A stretch of DNA of 64,000 nucleotides from Nocardia abscessus (GTDB lineage: Bacteria > Actinomycetota > Actinomycetes > Mycobacteriales > Mycobacteriaceae): positions 1 to 64,000 of the forward strand of contig NZ_JADLQO010000021.1 of NCBI RefSeq assembly GCF_015477775.1, given 5' to 3'. The position numbers and the translations under genes are program-made. The first letter of the stretch is position 1. The number at the start of each line of letters is the position of its first letter. The notes under the pieces are model-generated. The model was not told the DNA's origin and did no database searches. It saw only the letters and a list, made by a program, of their open reading frames with translations. Of this stretch, positions 7,549-15,588 are shown piece by piece.

Positions 7549-8823
7549 ATGCCTCGTTGGCCCAAACCCCCCGAAGGCAGTTGGACCCAGCACTACCCGG
7601 ACTTGGGCACTGCCCCGGTGTCCTATGAGGACTCCATCTCTCCGGAGTTCTTCGAGTTGGAGCGGGAGGCGATTTTCAAGCGTGCCTGGCTGAATGTGGG
7701 CCGGGTCGAACAGCTTCCGAAGGTGGGCAGCTATTTCACGAAAGAGATCGATGCCGCGCGTACCTCGGTGATCGTGGTGCGTGACCGGGAGCGGCAGGTG
7801 CGGGCGTTTCACAATATCTGCCGTCATCGGGGCAACAAACTGGTCTGGAACGATTTTCCGAAGGAAGAGACCTCCGGGACGTGTCGGCAGTTCACGTGTA
7901 AGTATCACGGCTGGCGCTATGGGCTCGATGGTGCGTTGTCGTTCGTGCAGCAGGAGAGTGAGTTCTTCGATCTCGACAAGGATCAGTACGGGCTGGCTCC
8001 GGTGCACTGCGAGGTGTGGGCGGGATTCATCTTCGTCAACCTCGCCGCCCAGCCACCACAAACACTGCGAGAATTCCTCGGCCCCATGGTCACCGCGCTG
8101 GAGGGCTACCCCTTCGACCGCATGACCGACCGCTACTACTATCGGGCCGAGGTCGGCGCCAACTGGAAGCTGTACATGGACGCCTTCCAGGAGTTCTACC
8201 ATGCGCCGGTGCTGCACGCGAAGCAGACGCCGGACAACTACTCCACCGCCGCCCAGCAGGCCGGATTCGAAGCGCCGCACTATCAGCTCGACGGCCCGCA
8301 CCGGCTGGTCAGCACCTCCGGTGTGGTCGCATGGGAACTCGACCCCACCATGCGCAAGCCCATGGAGGACATCACCCGCAGCGGGTTGTTCGGGCCATGG
8401 GAGAAGCCCGAACTGGGCCCGATGCCGCCGGGGCTGAACCCGGCGAAATGTGACCCGTGGGGGCTGGACTCCTTCCAGCTGTGGCCCAACTTCGTGATCC
8501 TCATCTGGTCCGGCGGCTGGTACCTGACCTACCACTACTGGCCGACCAGCCACAATCGTCACATCTTCGAGGGCAACCTGTACTTCGTGCCCGCGCGCAC
8601 CCCCCGCGAACGAGTCGCCCACGAGATGGCGGCGGTCACCTTCAAGGAGTACGCCCTGCAGGACGGCAACACCCTCGAAGCCACGCAGACCATGCTCGAA
8701 TCGCGCGCGGTCACCACGTTCCCGCTCAACGACCAGGAGATCCTGCTGCGTCACCTGCACAAGGTCGCCGGCGAGTGGGTCCAGTCCTACCAGGACGAGC
8801 ACACCGAGGTGGGCACCCGATGA
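7549..8823 (+). CDS. Rieske non-heme iron oxygenase, large (alpha) subunit B
   Basis: 424-aa paralogue of oxygenase A. Same extended Rieske motif (C-x-H-x23-C-x2-H) and an iron site EFYHAPVLH with the bridging Asp in YMDAFQE. The first third is shared almost base for base with oxygenase A, while from RMTD onward (residue ~193) the catalytic domain diverges: different loops around the iron site (KQTPDNYSTAAQQAGF against QQVPGAVRKPDAGF). ATG is preceded by AGGAGAA. It presumably draws electrons from the reductase at 3181-4224. Its stop overlaps the start of small protein B (ATGA). Confidence 0.92.
   Translation: MPRWPKPPEGSWTQHYPDLGTAPVSYEDSISPEFFELEREAIFKRAWLNVGRVEQLPKVGSYFTKEIDAARTSVIVVRDRERQVRAFHNICRHRGNKLVWNDFPKEETSGTCRQFTCKYHGWRYGLDGALSFVQQESEFFDLDKDQYGLAPVHCEVWAGFIFVNLAAQPPQTLREFLGPMVTALEGYPFDRMTDRYYYRAEVGANWKLYMDAFQEFYHAPVLHAKQTPDNYSTAAQQAGFEAPHYQLDGPHRLVSTSGVVAWELDPTMRKPMEDITRSGLFGPWEKPELGPMPPGLNPAKCDPWGLDSFQLWPNFVILIWSGGWYLTYHYWPTSHNRHIFEGNLYFVPARTPRERVAHEMAAVTFKEYALQDGNTLEATQTMLESRAVTTFPLNDQEILLRHLHKVAGEWVQSYQDEHTEVGTR
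7639..8126 (+). repeat. 488-bp near-identical repeat, copy 2 (Rieske domain)
   Basis: Second copy of 5132-5619, offset by 2507 bases. The six differences lie at the two ends (four within the first ~95 bases, two within the last ~35), leaving the central ~360 bases identical. Clustering of differences at the edges is what one expects from a conversion tract between diverged paralogues. Confidence 0.9.
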
Positions 8824-9152
8824 GCGCCCTGCTGCCGGCGGAATTCGCCGACCTGGAACCCTTCGCCGAAATCTGGTGCCTGGAAACCGAACCCGAACGC
8901 TACGCCCGGCGTCTGGCCAGCTCGATGGAGGACATGCAGCGCTTCTACGACGCGATCACCCCACGCGCCGAAGCGGCGCTGAAATACCTCGACGAGTTCG
9001 CGCTCGACGAGCTGCCCGACGACGCCCGGCGCCTGCTGTGGCTGCTGCACTCGATGGTGATGGTCTCGTTCCCGGTGGAGGTGTGGAGCCAGCCTCGCGT
9101 CCCCGACTCCGGCGCGGCGACGCTCGACTGCCTGATCGAACCACGGCCATGA
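8820..9152 (+). CDS. small oxygenase-linked protein B, unknown family
   Basis: 110-aa paralogue of the protein at 6313-6648. It starts at the ATGA overlapping the stop of oxygenase B. The two share the LPAEFADLEPFAEIWCLETE-type N-terminus, the FYDA..PRAEAAL.Y.DEF segment, LDELPDDARRLL, SMVMVSFPVE and a QP..DS tail; predicted mostly helical, no cysteine cluster, no membrane segment. Its stop overlaps the next ATG (ATGA at 9149), so oxygenase B, this protein and the amidohydrolase form a tightly coupled trio. Function unknown; presence behind both oxygenases argues for a specific structural or regulatory partner. Confidence 0.85.
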   Translation: MSALLPAEFADLEPFAEIWCLETEPERYARRLASSMEDMQRFYDAITPRAEAALKYLDEFALDELPDDARRLLWLLHSMVMVSFPVEVWSQPRVPDSGAATLDCLIEPRP

Positions 9153-10426
9153 GCACCGAGACCATCGTGCTGCGGGCCGCCCGCTGGGTCGACGTGGCGA
9201 CCGGCGAGGTACACACGCCCGCCGTGATCGTGGTGCGCGGCGAATACATCGAGGCGGTGGACCTCACCGTGGAACCCGCCGACGCCACGGTGCTCGACCT
9301 GGGCGACACCACCTTGCTGCCCGGTCTGATGGACATGGAGATCAACCTGCTCATCGGCGGCCCGGAGAATCCTTCCGGGTTGCCCAGCCCGATGCACGGG
9401 GTGCAGGACGATCCCGTCTATCGCACGCTGCGTGCCACGATCAATGCCCGCACGACACTGCTGGCCGGTTTCACCACCGTCCGCAACCTCGGGCTGATGG
9501 TGAAGACCGGCGGATACCTGCTCGATGTCGACCTGCACCGCGCGATCGAGCAGGGCTGGTTTCCCGGCCCGCGGATCGTGTCGGCGGGCCATGCCATCAC
9601 CCCGACCGGGGGGCATCTGGATCCCACCATGTTCCAGCGCTTGGCCCCGCACATCATGCCGCTGTCGGTGGAGGAGGGCTTGGCCAACGGCGTCGACCAG
9701 GTGCGGCACGCGGTGCGGTATCAGATCAAGTACGGCGCGGGAGTCATCAAGATCTCGGCGTCGGGCGGGGTCATGTCGCACAGCACCGCTCCGGGCACCC
9801 AGCAGTACTCCGACGAAGAACTGCGCGCCATCGTCGACGAAGCCCATCGCGCCGGGCTGAAGGTGGCCGCCCACGCGCACGGCGACGCCGGCATCCGCGC
9901 CTGCATCCAGGCCGGCGTCGATTGCATCGAACACGGTTCGCTGGCCACCGACGACACCATCGCCATGATGGTGGAACACGGCACCTTCCTGGTCCCGACC
10001 AGTTATCTGTCCGAGGGCCTGGACGTGTCCAAGGCGCCGCCCGCCCTGCGGGAAAAGGCCGCGACCGTGTTCCCCAAGGCGCGGCGCATGCTCGGCAAGG
10101 CCATCGAGGCCGGAGTCAAGATCGCCTGCGGCACCGACGCTCCCGCCGTTCCGCACGGCGACAACGCCAAGGAGCTGTGGGCGATGGTCGACCGCGGGAT
10201 GACCCCCGCCCAAGCGCTGCGCGCCGCCACCGTCACCAGCGCCGAACTCGTCGGCGCCGAGGACCGGGGCAGGCTCGCCCCCGGCCTGCTCGCCGACATC
10301 ATCGCCGTTCCCGGCGATCCCACCCGCGACATCACCGTCACCGAACACGTGCGGTTCGTGATGAAAGGCGGTGTCGTGCACAAGAACACGACCGCCGACA
10401 TCGCCGCCGCCGTGCCCGTCCGATAA
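9149..10426 (+). CDS. amidohydrolase-superfamily protein with altered metal ligands
   Basis: 425-aa protein of the prolidase/imidazolonepropionase-like amidohydrolase group. The N- and C-terminal beta-sandwich halves and TIM barrel are complete: LLPGLMDM (residues 57-63), K201 in IKISASGG, H242 and H244 in AAHAHG, H262 in IEHGS and D330 in CGTDAP. The usual His-x-His after PGLMDM, which binds the first metal, reads E64-I65-N66 here. Either a single-metal hydrolase or a changed chemistry is implied. It is coupled by ATGA to small protein B. Expected role: opening a lactam, amide or lactone in the pathway. Confidence 0.88.
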   Translation: MSTETIVLRAARWVDVATGEVHTPAVIVVRGEYIEAVDLTVEPADATVLDLGDTTLLPGLMDMEINLLIGGPENPSGLPSPMHGVQDDPVYRTLRATINARTTLLAGFTTVRNLGLMVKTGGYLLDVDLHRAIEQGWFPGPRIVSAGHAITPTGGHLDPTMFQRLAPHIMPLSVEEGLANGVDQVRHAVRYQIKYGAGVIKISASGGVMSHSTAPGTQQYSDEELRAIVDEAHRAGLKVAAHAHGDAGIRACIQAGVDCIEHGSLATDDTIAMMVEHGTFLVPTSYLSEGLDVSKAPPALREKAATVFPKARRMLGKAIEAGVKIACGTDAPAVPHGDNAKELWAMVDRGMTPAQALRAATVTSAELVGAEDRGRLAPGLLADIIAVPGDPTRDITVTEHVRFVMKGGVVHKNTTADIAAAVPVR

Positions 10427-10450
10427 TCCCTCACCGCCAGGAGAAGGCAG

Positions 10451-10771
10451 ATGCCCACCGGAATTCTCTTCGTCGAATCGCGCCCGAACTCCGCCGAGGA
10501 GGCCGCCGCCTACCACGACTGGTACGAGAACACCCACCTCGCCGAGATGTGCAAGCTCGACGGCGTCGTCGCCGCCCGCCGCCTCGCCACCGTCGACGGC
10601 GACCCCAGCTACATCGCCCTCTACGAGATCGAGGCCGACGACCTCGAGGCCGTGCGCGCGGCACTGGGACAGAAGTCCCGTTCCGGGGAGATGTCCGCGC
10701 CGGTGGGCTTGCAAGTGGATCCGCCACCGGTCGTGCGGTTGCTGCGCGACATCGCCGCCTACCGGCCCTGA
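10451..10771 (+). CDS. small dimeric alpha/beta-barrel-like protein (EthD-type fold)
   Basis: 106-aa protein with the layout of the dimeric ferredoxin-like barrel proteins (EthD/DUF4286-like): GILFVESRP strand, AYHDWYENTHLAEMCKLDGVVAARR (the typical W-Y-x-x-H-x-P/A helix), then PSYIALYEIE. Members act as small isomerases, cyclases or accessory proteins in oxidative pathways. AGGAGAAGG precedes the ATG and the gene lies 24 bases after the amidohydrolase. Family assignment is by pattern, so moderate confidence in the fold and none in a particular reaction. Confidence 0.75.
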   Translation: MPTGILFVESRPNSAEEAAAYHDWYENTHLAEMCKLDGVVAARRLATVDGDPSYIALYEIEADDLEAVRAALGQKSRSGEMSAPVGLQVDPPPVVRLLRDIAAYRP

Positions 10772-10784
10772 CCCCGGACGTCCG

Positions 10785-12227
10785 ATGCGCGAACACACCA
10801 GCCTGTTCATCGGCGGCGAATGGCGGGCGCCCAGCACCGACCGCACCCTCGAGGTGATCTCACCGCACACCGAAACGGTGATCGCGCGGCTCGCGGCGCC
10901 GGACGTCCGCGATGTCGACCTTGCCGTGGCCGCGGCCAGGGAAGCCTTCGACCACGGTCCGTGGCGGGGCTTCGGCGCTGAGGAGCGCATCGGCATCGTC
11001 CGCGGCCTCGTCGACCGCTACACCCAGCGCGAGGACGAACTCGCGCGGCTGATCACCGCGGAAATGGGCGCACCGCTCCAATTCTCGCGCTCCGCGCACG
11101 CCCGGCTCCCCGGCGTCATGATGCGCTCGCTCGTCGATATCGCGGCGAACTATCCGTGGGAGGAGACCCGGCCCGGATACTTCGGCGCCGACATCCTGGT
11201 CTGTCACGAGCCCGTCGGCGTTGTCGCGGCGATCGTGCCGTGGAACATGCCGATGTTCCTCACGGTCGCCAAGCTGATCCCGGCGCTGCTGGCCGGATGC
11301 ACCGTGGTGCTGAAACCCTCCCCGGAAACACCCCTGGACGCCTACCTCATGGCCGATTTGTTGCGGCACAGCGGTATCCCGCCGGGAGTTGTCAGCATCC
11401 TGCCCGGCGACCGCGCCATCGGTGCTCATCTCGTCGCCCATTCCGGTGTGGACAAAGTGTCGTTCACCGGCTCCACCGCCGCGGGCCGCCAGGTCGCCGC
11501 CGCGTGTGCGCCCGCGCTGCGCCGGGTGAGCCTCGAACTGGGCGGCAAATCGGCGGCGGTGGTGCTCGACGACGCCGACCCGGACCATGTCGCCGAGGGG
11601 ATGAAGGAGGCCGCGCTCATGAACGGTGGGCAGGCCTGCGTCGTGCAGACCCGGATACTGCTGCCCCGCAGCCGGTATCACGAGTATGTCGAGGCACTGA
11701 GCGAGATGGTGTGGGCGCTGCGCGTGGGTGACCCCTTCGACGAGACGACCGACATCGGTCCGCTGGTGTCCCGAAGCCAGCAGGCCCGGGTGCGTGGCTA
11801 CATCGACACCGGAATCCGCGAGGGCGCGCATCCGGCTGTCGGCGGCGCCGACATGCCGACCGGCTGTGACCGGGGATGGTACGTCCGCCCCACCCTCTTC
11901 ACCGATGTCGACCCCCGGATGCGCATCGCCCGCGAGGAGATCTTCGGGCCTGTCCTGACCGCCATCCCCTACGCCGATGACGAGGAGGCGATCGCGATCG
12001 CCGACGACACCGACTACGGGTTGTCGGGCTCGGTCTGGTCGAGTGAACCGGCCCGGGCCCTCGCGGTCGCGCGCCGAATCCGCAGCGGAAGCTTCGGCAT
12101 CAATCAGGCCTACAGCATGGACCCCGTCGCGCCCTTCGGCGGAGTCAAGGCCAGCGGCATCGGCCGCGAGTTCGGCCGCGAGGGGCTGGCCGGATACCTG
12201 ACCACCAAATCCGTGTCCGGCATCTGA
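10785..12227 (+). CDS. NAD(P)+-dependent aldehyde dehydrogenase
   Basis: 480-aa ALDH superfamily enzyme oxidising an aldehyde to its acid. Oxyanion Asn and cofactor region in VPWNMPMF, LKPSPETP, FTGSTAAGR, catalytic Glu in LELGGKS and catalytic Cys in GGQACVVQTR are all present, as is EEIFGPVL. Length is full. It starts 13 bases after the preceding gene without a clear ribosome-binding site and is the last gene of the operon. It would handle an aldehyde released by oxygenation or dealkylation upstream. Confidence 0.93.
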   Translation: MREHTSLFIGGEWRAPSTDRTLEVISPHTETVIARLAAPDVRDVDLAVAAAREAFDHGPWRGFGAEERIGIVRGLVDRYTQREDELARLITAEMGAPLQFSRSAHARLPGVMMRSLVDIAANYPWEETRPGYFGADILVCHEPVGVVAAIVPWNMPMFLTVAKLIPALLAGCTVVLKPSPETPLDAYLMADLLRHSGIPPGVVSILPGDRAIGAHLVAHSGVDKVSFTGSTAAGRQVAAACAPALRRVSLELGGKSAAVVLDDADPDHVAEGMKEAALMNGGQACVVQTRILLPRSRYHEYVEALSEMVWALRVGDPFDETTDIGPLVSRSQQARVRGYIDTGIREGAHPAVGGADMPTGCDRGWYVRPTLFTDVDPRMRIAREEIFGPVLTAIPYADDEEAIAIADDTDYGLSGSVWSSEPARALAVARRIRSGSFGINQAYSMDPVAPFGGVKASGIGREFGREGLAGYLTTKSVSGI

Positions 12228-12319
12228 TCGTCATGAGTGCTTCGATGACATCGCCACGCAGGTGGGTCAGGACGGCTGTGTCTTCGTGGTGCTGCCCGGC
12301 ATAGACCCGTTCGAGCGTG

Positions 12320-12487
12320 GATGTTCACGTGCGAGTTCGACCGGCCGGCGTGGTCTTCGACTGCACGGCCACCGCTGCGGCCGTGCGCAACTTGATCCAT
12401 GGTTGATGGCAAAAGCATTGGTGCACAATTGGATTGGAACGTTCCACCATAGACGGCTGTCAGTTGCGGCCACGCCTGCCACGCTGA
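12320..12487 (+). pseudogene. remnant of a small protein also present at 19863-20084
   Basis: Reading from 12320, the frame gives VFDCTATAAAVRNLIHG, then a TGA where the other copy has Trp, then WQKHWCTIGLERS. The intact copy on the opposite strand reads VFDYTATAAAVRNLVHDW and RKHWCTIELTRD, so the two align without gaps for over 40 residues. I do not recognise the family. The rest of 12228-12740 shows no convincing gene. Confidence 0.6.
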
Positions 12488-12722
12488 CGCCTGTCCCTCG
12501 GCCCGTGACCAGCGACACCAGGGTGACAGCACTGCATCCGAATAGCGAGGCCTTGCCAAGCCGATGGAAGCTTCGCCGCTGAAGCATGTCGCAACAGGGA
12601 GGCCGGCCCGCCTCGCTGCGGGCCCGAGACCTGCCCGGTGGAGCGGCGGCGGAAAGTCGTGCGCTCGCCGGTCTCGGGCGGCAGCGACGTCGCGGGAGCC
12701 CATTGACGGACCCAACTATAAC

Positions 12723-12746
12723 GGCGACACTGTAACCATTATGGGT
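12723..12746 (+). promoter_or_regulatory. conserved element overlapping the TetR start codon
   Basis: GACACTGTAACCATTATG at 12726-12743 ends in the start codon of the TetR gene. Almost the same sequence (AACGCTGTAACCATTATG) covers the start of the hydrolase gene at 23452 on the other strand, and a weaker match lies near 23536. A TATAAC at 12717-12722 could be the -10 box. A shared operator for this TetR is plausible. Confidence 0.45.
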
Positions 12747-13412
12747 GGACGAGCTGCTGCTGGTGAACAGATCGACCCGGGCTCAGTCCTTCGTGGCCGG
12801 CCCCGCGACGGGATTACGAGCACGTCGCTGCCGCAGACCTCCGATCGATCGAGCGCGCGGGCGCGCAGTGCCCTTCGGACACGCGCGGCACTGATGCGTT
12901 CGGGACGGTGGGCGCTGGGTAGCGATCCAGCCGGAAGGATCGGCATCGCCGATCTGGCACGGGATGCCGGCGTCGCCACCGGGTCCTTCTACAACCACTT
13001 CGGTAGCAAAGACGAATTCTTCGACACCGTCATCATCGAGGTGATCGAGGACCTCGGGTGGATCCTCGACAGCGCCACTGCGGGTATCGATGACCCTGTC
13101 GGCATTGTCGTCGCGCACTTGCGTGCGCTCGGCGCGATCGGCGTCGGCCACCCTGATATCGGCGCAATTGTCCTTGCGATGGGGTACCGAATCCTGGAAC
13201 AACCCCGCATCAGATCGCGCCTGGCCGCTGGCATTCGTGCCGGTATGTCGGCGGAGTGCTTCCACGTCAACGACCTGAGCGCCGCTCTCGATCTGGTCAA
13301 CGGAGTCGTCCTGGCGATTCTGCGAACATCACAGCGCGATCCGGCCACAGTGACAGTGGCGTGGGTGGATACCCTCACCCAGCAGGCTCTCACCGTGCTG
13401 GGGCACCGTTGA
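12741..13412 (+). CDS. TetR-family transcriptional regulator
   Basis: 223-aa regulator. The DNA-binding domain reads IGIADLARDAGVATGSFYNHFGSKDEFFDTVI near residues 70-102, a standard TetR HTH with a longer N-terminal arm than usual. The frame is open from 12564, but ATG 12741 directly follows the conserved TGTAACCATT element and gives a more typical length. No ribosome-binding site is visible, so translation may be leaderless or weak. The same element precedes the hydrolase operon at 20.1-23.5 kb, which makes that operon a candidate target besides autoregulation. Confidence 0.85.
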   Translation: MGGRAAAGEQIDPGSVLRGRPRDGITSTSLPQTSDRSSARARSALRTRAALMRSGRWALGSDPAGRIGIADLARDAGVATGSFYNHFGSKDEFFDTVIIEVIEDLGWILDSATAGIDDPVGIVVAHLRALGAIGVGHPDIGAIVLAMGYRILEQPRIRSRLAAGIRAGMSAECFHVNDLSAALDLVNGVVLAILRTSQRDPATVTVAWVDTLTQQALTVLGHR

Positions 13413-13448
13413 GGCGGCGCAGCGAGCAGTGTGCGTCGGTATGCCGAA

Positions 13449-14189
13449 TCAGGTGGAATCCGAATCGGTCGCCGCGGCATGCAGCGGTGCGAGGCCTGCG
13501 ACGAGGAGGCCGAGTCCGAAGTGGAATTCGCTTTCCAGGGTTTGTGCGGGTAGGCAGTCGGCGACGGTGATGGTGGCGGGGAAGTGTGCCGGGTCGAGTT
13601 GGCGGAACAGGGTGGTGATCGAGGTGGGGTCGATATTGATCTCGGTGTCGTGGCCTTGTAGTTGCGCGGCGAAGCCGACGACGTAGCGAGCCAGGGTGGC
13701 GTAGATCATGGCTGCGGATTGCGGGGGGAATCCGTTGGCGAGCAGCATCGCCAGAACTTGCTCGCGCAGGCGCAGTGCGTTGGGGCCGGTGGGTACCTGT
13801 TCGATGAGCAGGGGAGCGACACCCCGGTGACGGTGCAGGGCGGCGAAGATGGCTTCCGCGGCGGCGATGCACGTGCGTTGCCAGTCGCCGTCGGTGGCGT
13901 CGTCATCGATCTCGACCTCACCCAGAACCCAGTCGACGACGTGCCCGATGAGTTCGGCGCGGTTGGCCACGGCCCGGTAGAGCACCGCGGTACCGGTTTC
14001 GAGGCGTTGGGCCAGAGTGCGCATCGACAGCGCCGCGGCGCCTTCCTCGTCGACCAGGCGTAGCGCGGTGGTCACGATCCGGTCGAAAGGAACGCGAGGG
14101 CGGCCGGGGGAGCGCCGGCCGGTGGTCTCGGCGTCGTCGGAGTCGGCGGTGGGCACGCTCGTATTCTCGCGGATCGGCGGGCCGGACAT
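13449..14189 (-). CDS. TetR-family transcriptional regulator with TetR_C-type ligand domain
   Basis: 246-aa protein. HTH: FDRIVTTALRLVDEEGAAALSMRTLAQRLETGTAVLYRAVANRAELIGHVVDWVL, the arrangement of TetR/TipA-like drug- or metabolite-responsive regulators with long C-terminal domains. It converges with the TetR at 12741-13412. It lies downstream, on the same strand, of the DUF3500 and dehydrogenase genes, with a 238-base gap containing an imperfect palindrome, and so may have its own promoter. Ligand unknown. Confidence 0.88.
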   Translation of the reverse strand: MSGPPIRENTSVPTADSDDAETTGRRSPGRPRVPFDRIVTTALRLVDEEGAAALSMRTLAQRLETGTAVLYRAVANRAELIGHVVDWVLGEVEIDDDATDGDWQRTCIAAAEAIFAALHRHRGVAPLLIEQVPTGPNALRLREQVLAMLLANGFPPQSAAMIYATLARYVVGFAAQLQGHDTEINIDPTSITTLFRQLDPAHFPATITVADCLPAQTLESEFHFGLGLLVAGLAPLHAAATDSDST

Positions 14190-14211
14190 GTGATCAGCAT
14201 ATAACGGTCAC
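14190..14211 (-). promoter_or_regulatory. imperfect palindrome before TetR gene
   Basis: Directly upstream of the ATG at 14189, the sequence has outer arms GTGA and TCAC, inner matching C/G pairs and a central ATAT, with 14 of 22 positions symmetric. Position and symmetry suit autoregulation by the TetR protein, but the match is imperfect. Confidence 0.35.
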
Positions 14212-14427
14212 GACGTCGCCTTTTTGGTTTGACCATACGGCAAATATTCGGCAACAGTGGGCGGGCGAGCCTCGGCGACGAGCGTCAGGGACAGTACGGT
14301 CGCCGTCGGCGTGGTCACGGGAGACGCGCGGGCGGCCCTGACATTCGCCCGGGAGTCGACAGCAAAGCGATCGGCGTGCACTGACAAGGTTGCCCGCCGT
14401 TCTTGCCCGCATTTGCTGCCGTACCTC

Positions 14428-15588
14428 TCAATGCGTGGAGCGCCGACGGTGTTCGGCCAGGCTGTCGAGCCCGAAATCCGAGCGCGGGTTGCGCCAGACC
14501 GAGTGGGCATGGTTGGCGTGACGCTGCGTGTTGTCGTATTCGATGAGCAGGTCGGGGCCCTGGATCCGGTAGTAGTGCGGTTCGCCGGACTCGAGGCCGC
14601 CTGCCCATCCGAAGTAGACCTCGTCGAGTACGTGGTCGGCTTCGTAGTGCGCAGCGTGGGCATCGGCGAGTGCTCTCGGCGCACGACCGGTGTACAGGCT
14701 GATCAGCTGGCGTAATACGTGCCGTTGCTCTGGGTCGAGGTCGCGCGCGGCCAAACCTTTGGGGGGAAAGGAAATCGCCATGGCGGCGTGGTCGGCTGCG
14801 GTGTATCCGCTACCGCTTTCGGCGCGCAGGTCGATATCGTCGACCAGCTTTCGCAGCGCCGGATCGGTGAACTTGCCGCGCCAGAGATCCTGCATGTGCA
14901 TCATCGCGTCGCCGTGGGCGATGGTCGGCCGGTTGCCGGAGACGATGTCGGATATGGCACCGGTGTGCAGTAATGCTGTTCGATATCGGTCTGAGTCCAG
15001 CGACCGGGTCAGGTGCCGCGCCGCCTCTTCCGGCCCGCCCAGCGGCCGTAGTGTTCCACCGAGCAAGGCGGCACTGGCTGGATCGGCTCCGATGAAGCAC
15101 GGTGTCGTCGCGACGACGTGTCCGCCGACGATGAGGTTGTTCAGCGAGATGTGGTGGCCGCCGAAGCGCCATGCCCAGACCGCGTCGCCCGGTCGGCCGA
15201 ACAACCTCAGCCAGTACAGGCCGGGGTCGCGGCCCCGTTGCCGTCCCCAGTGGACGCGCCATCCTTCGACCTGATCGAGGACGTTCTCCAGGCCCATTAC
15301 GGTTGCGACGGTCGTGTATCCGGCCTCGGACAGTCCCGATGCGACCAGTCGCATCGCCAAGCCCTGCTGGCGTGCGGTCTGGTCGCGAAGGGCAAGTCCA
15401 CCGTGGTCGGTCGGGGTGTAGAACCAGCGCAGCCGCTCGGCCTCCGCGTCAGGAGCCAAAGGGGAGTCGAACTGCGCCTGCGCCAGTTGATTCGGGGCGA
15501 GTGATTCCAGCCATGCTGCCGCGCTGTCAGCCATGACGGTGGCGACCAGTGCGCGGCCCGGAGCAAGCGTGGCCTCATCCGGTGACAT
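14428..15588 (-). CDS. DUF3500 family protein
   Basis: 386-aa protein with the DUF3500 signatures: WRFGGHHISLNNLIV with HVVATTPCFIGADP in the middle, and near the C-terminus EVYFGWAGGLESGEPHYYRIQGP, LIEYDNTQ and HAHSVWR. The paired His residues and conserved Glu/Asn suggest a metal-dependent enzyme, but I know of no proven activity. The N-terminus reads MSPDEATLAPG, overlapping the dehydrogenase gene by 14 bases, so the two are co-transcribed. An internal Met at residue 20 is a possible alternative start. Confidence 0.85.
   Translation of the reverse strand: MSPDEATLAPGRALVATVMADSAAAWLESLAPNQLAQAQFDSPLAPDAEAERLRWFYTPTDHGGLALRDQTARQQGLAMRLVASGLSEAGYTTVATVMGLENVLDQVEGWRVHWGRQRGRDPGLYWLRLFGRPGDAVWAWRFGGHHISLNNLIVGGHVVATTPCFIGADPASAALLGGTLRPLGGPEEAARHLTRSLDSDRYRTALLHTGAISDIVSGNRPTIAHGDAMMHMQDLWRGKFTDPALRKLVDDIDLRAESGSGYTAADHAAMAISFPPKGLAARDLDPEQRHVLRQLISLYTGRAPRALADAHAAHYEADHVLDEVYFGWAGGLESGEPHYYRIQGPDLLIEYDNTQRHANHAHSVWRNPRSDFGLDSLAEHRRRSTH

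Noticed and set aside
5132..8126. Assembly duplication as explanation of the 488-bp repeat
   Set aside because: The copies differ at six positions and the flanking halves of the genes are diverged; misassembly is not excluded but is less likely than gene conversion.
7177..8802. Long minus-strand open frame opposite Rieske oxygenase B (also 5018-6334 opposite oxygenase A)
   Set aside because: Antisense shadow; the plus-strand frame has Rieske and iron-site ligands.
8945..10996. Very long minus-strand open frame opposite the amidohydrolase
   Set aside because: It mirrors the amidohydrolase and neighbours in an antisense frame, as expected in high-GC DNA, and shows no domain; the plus-strand proteins have clear motifs.
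12564..12740. N-terminal extension of the TetR protein
   Set aside because: Arg/Ala-rich, without family similarity, and it crosses the putative promoter and operator.
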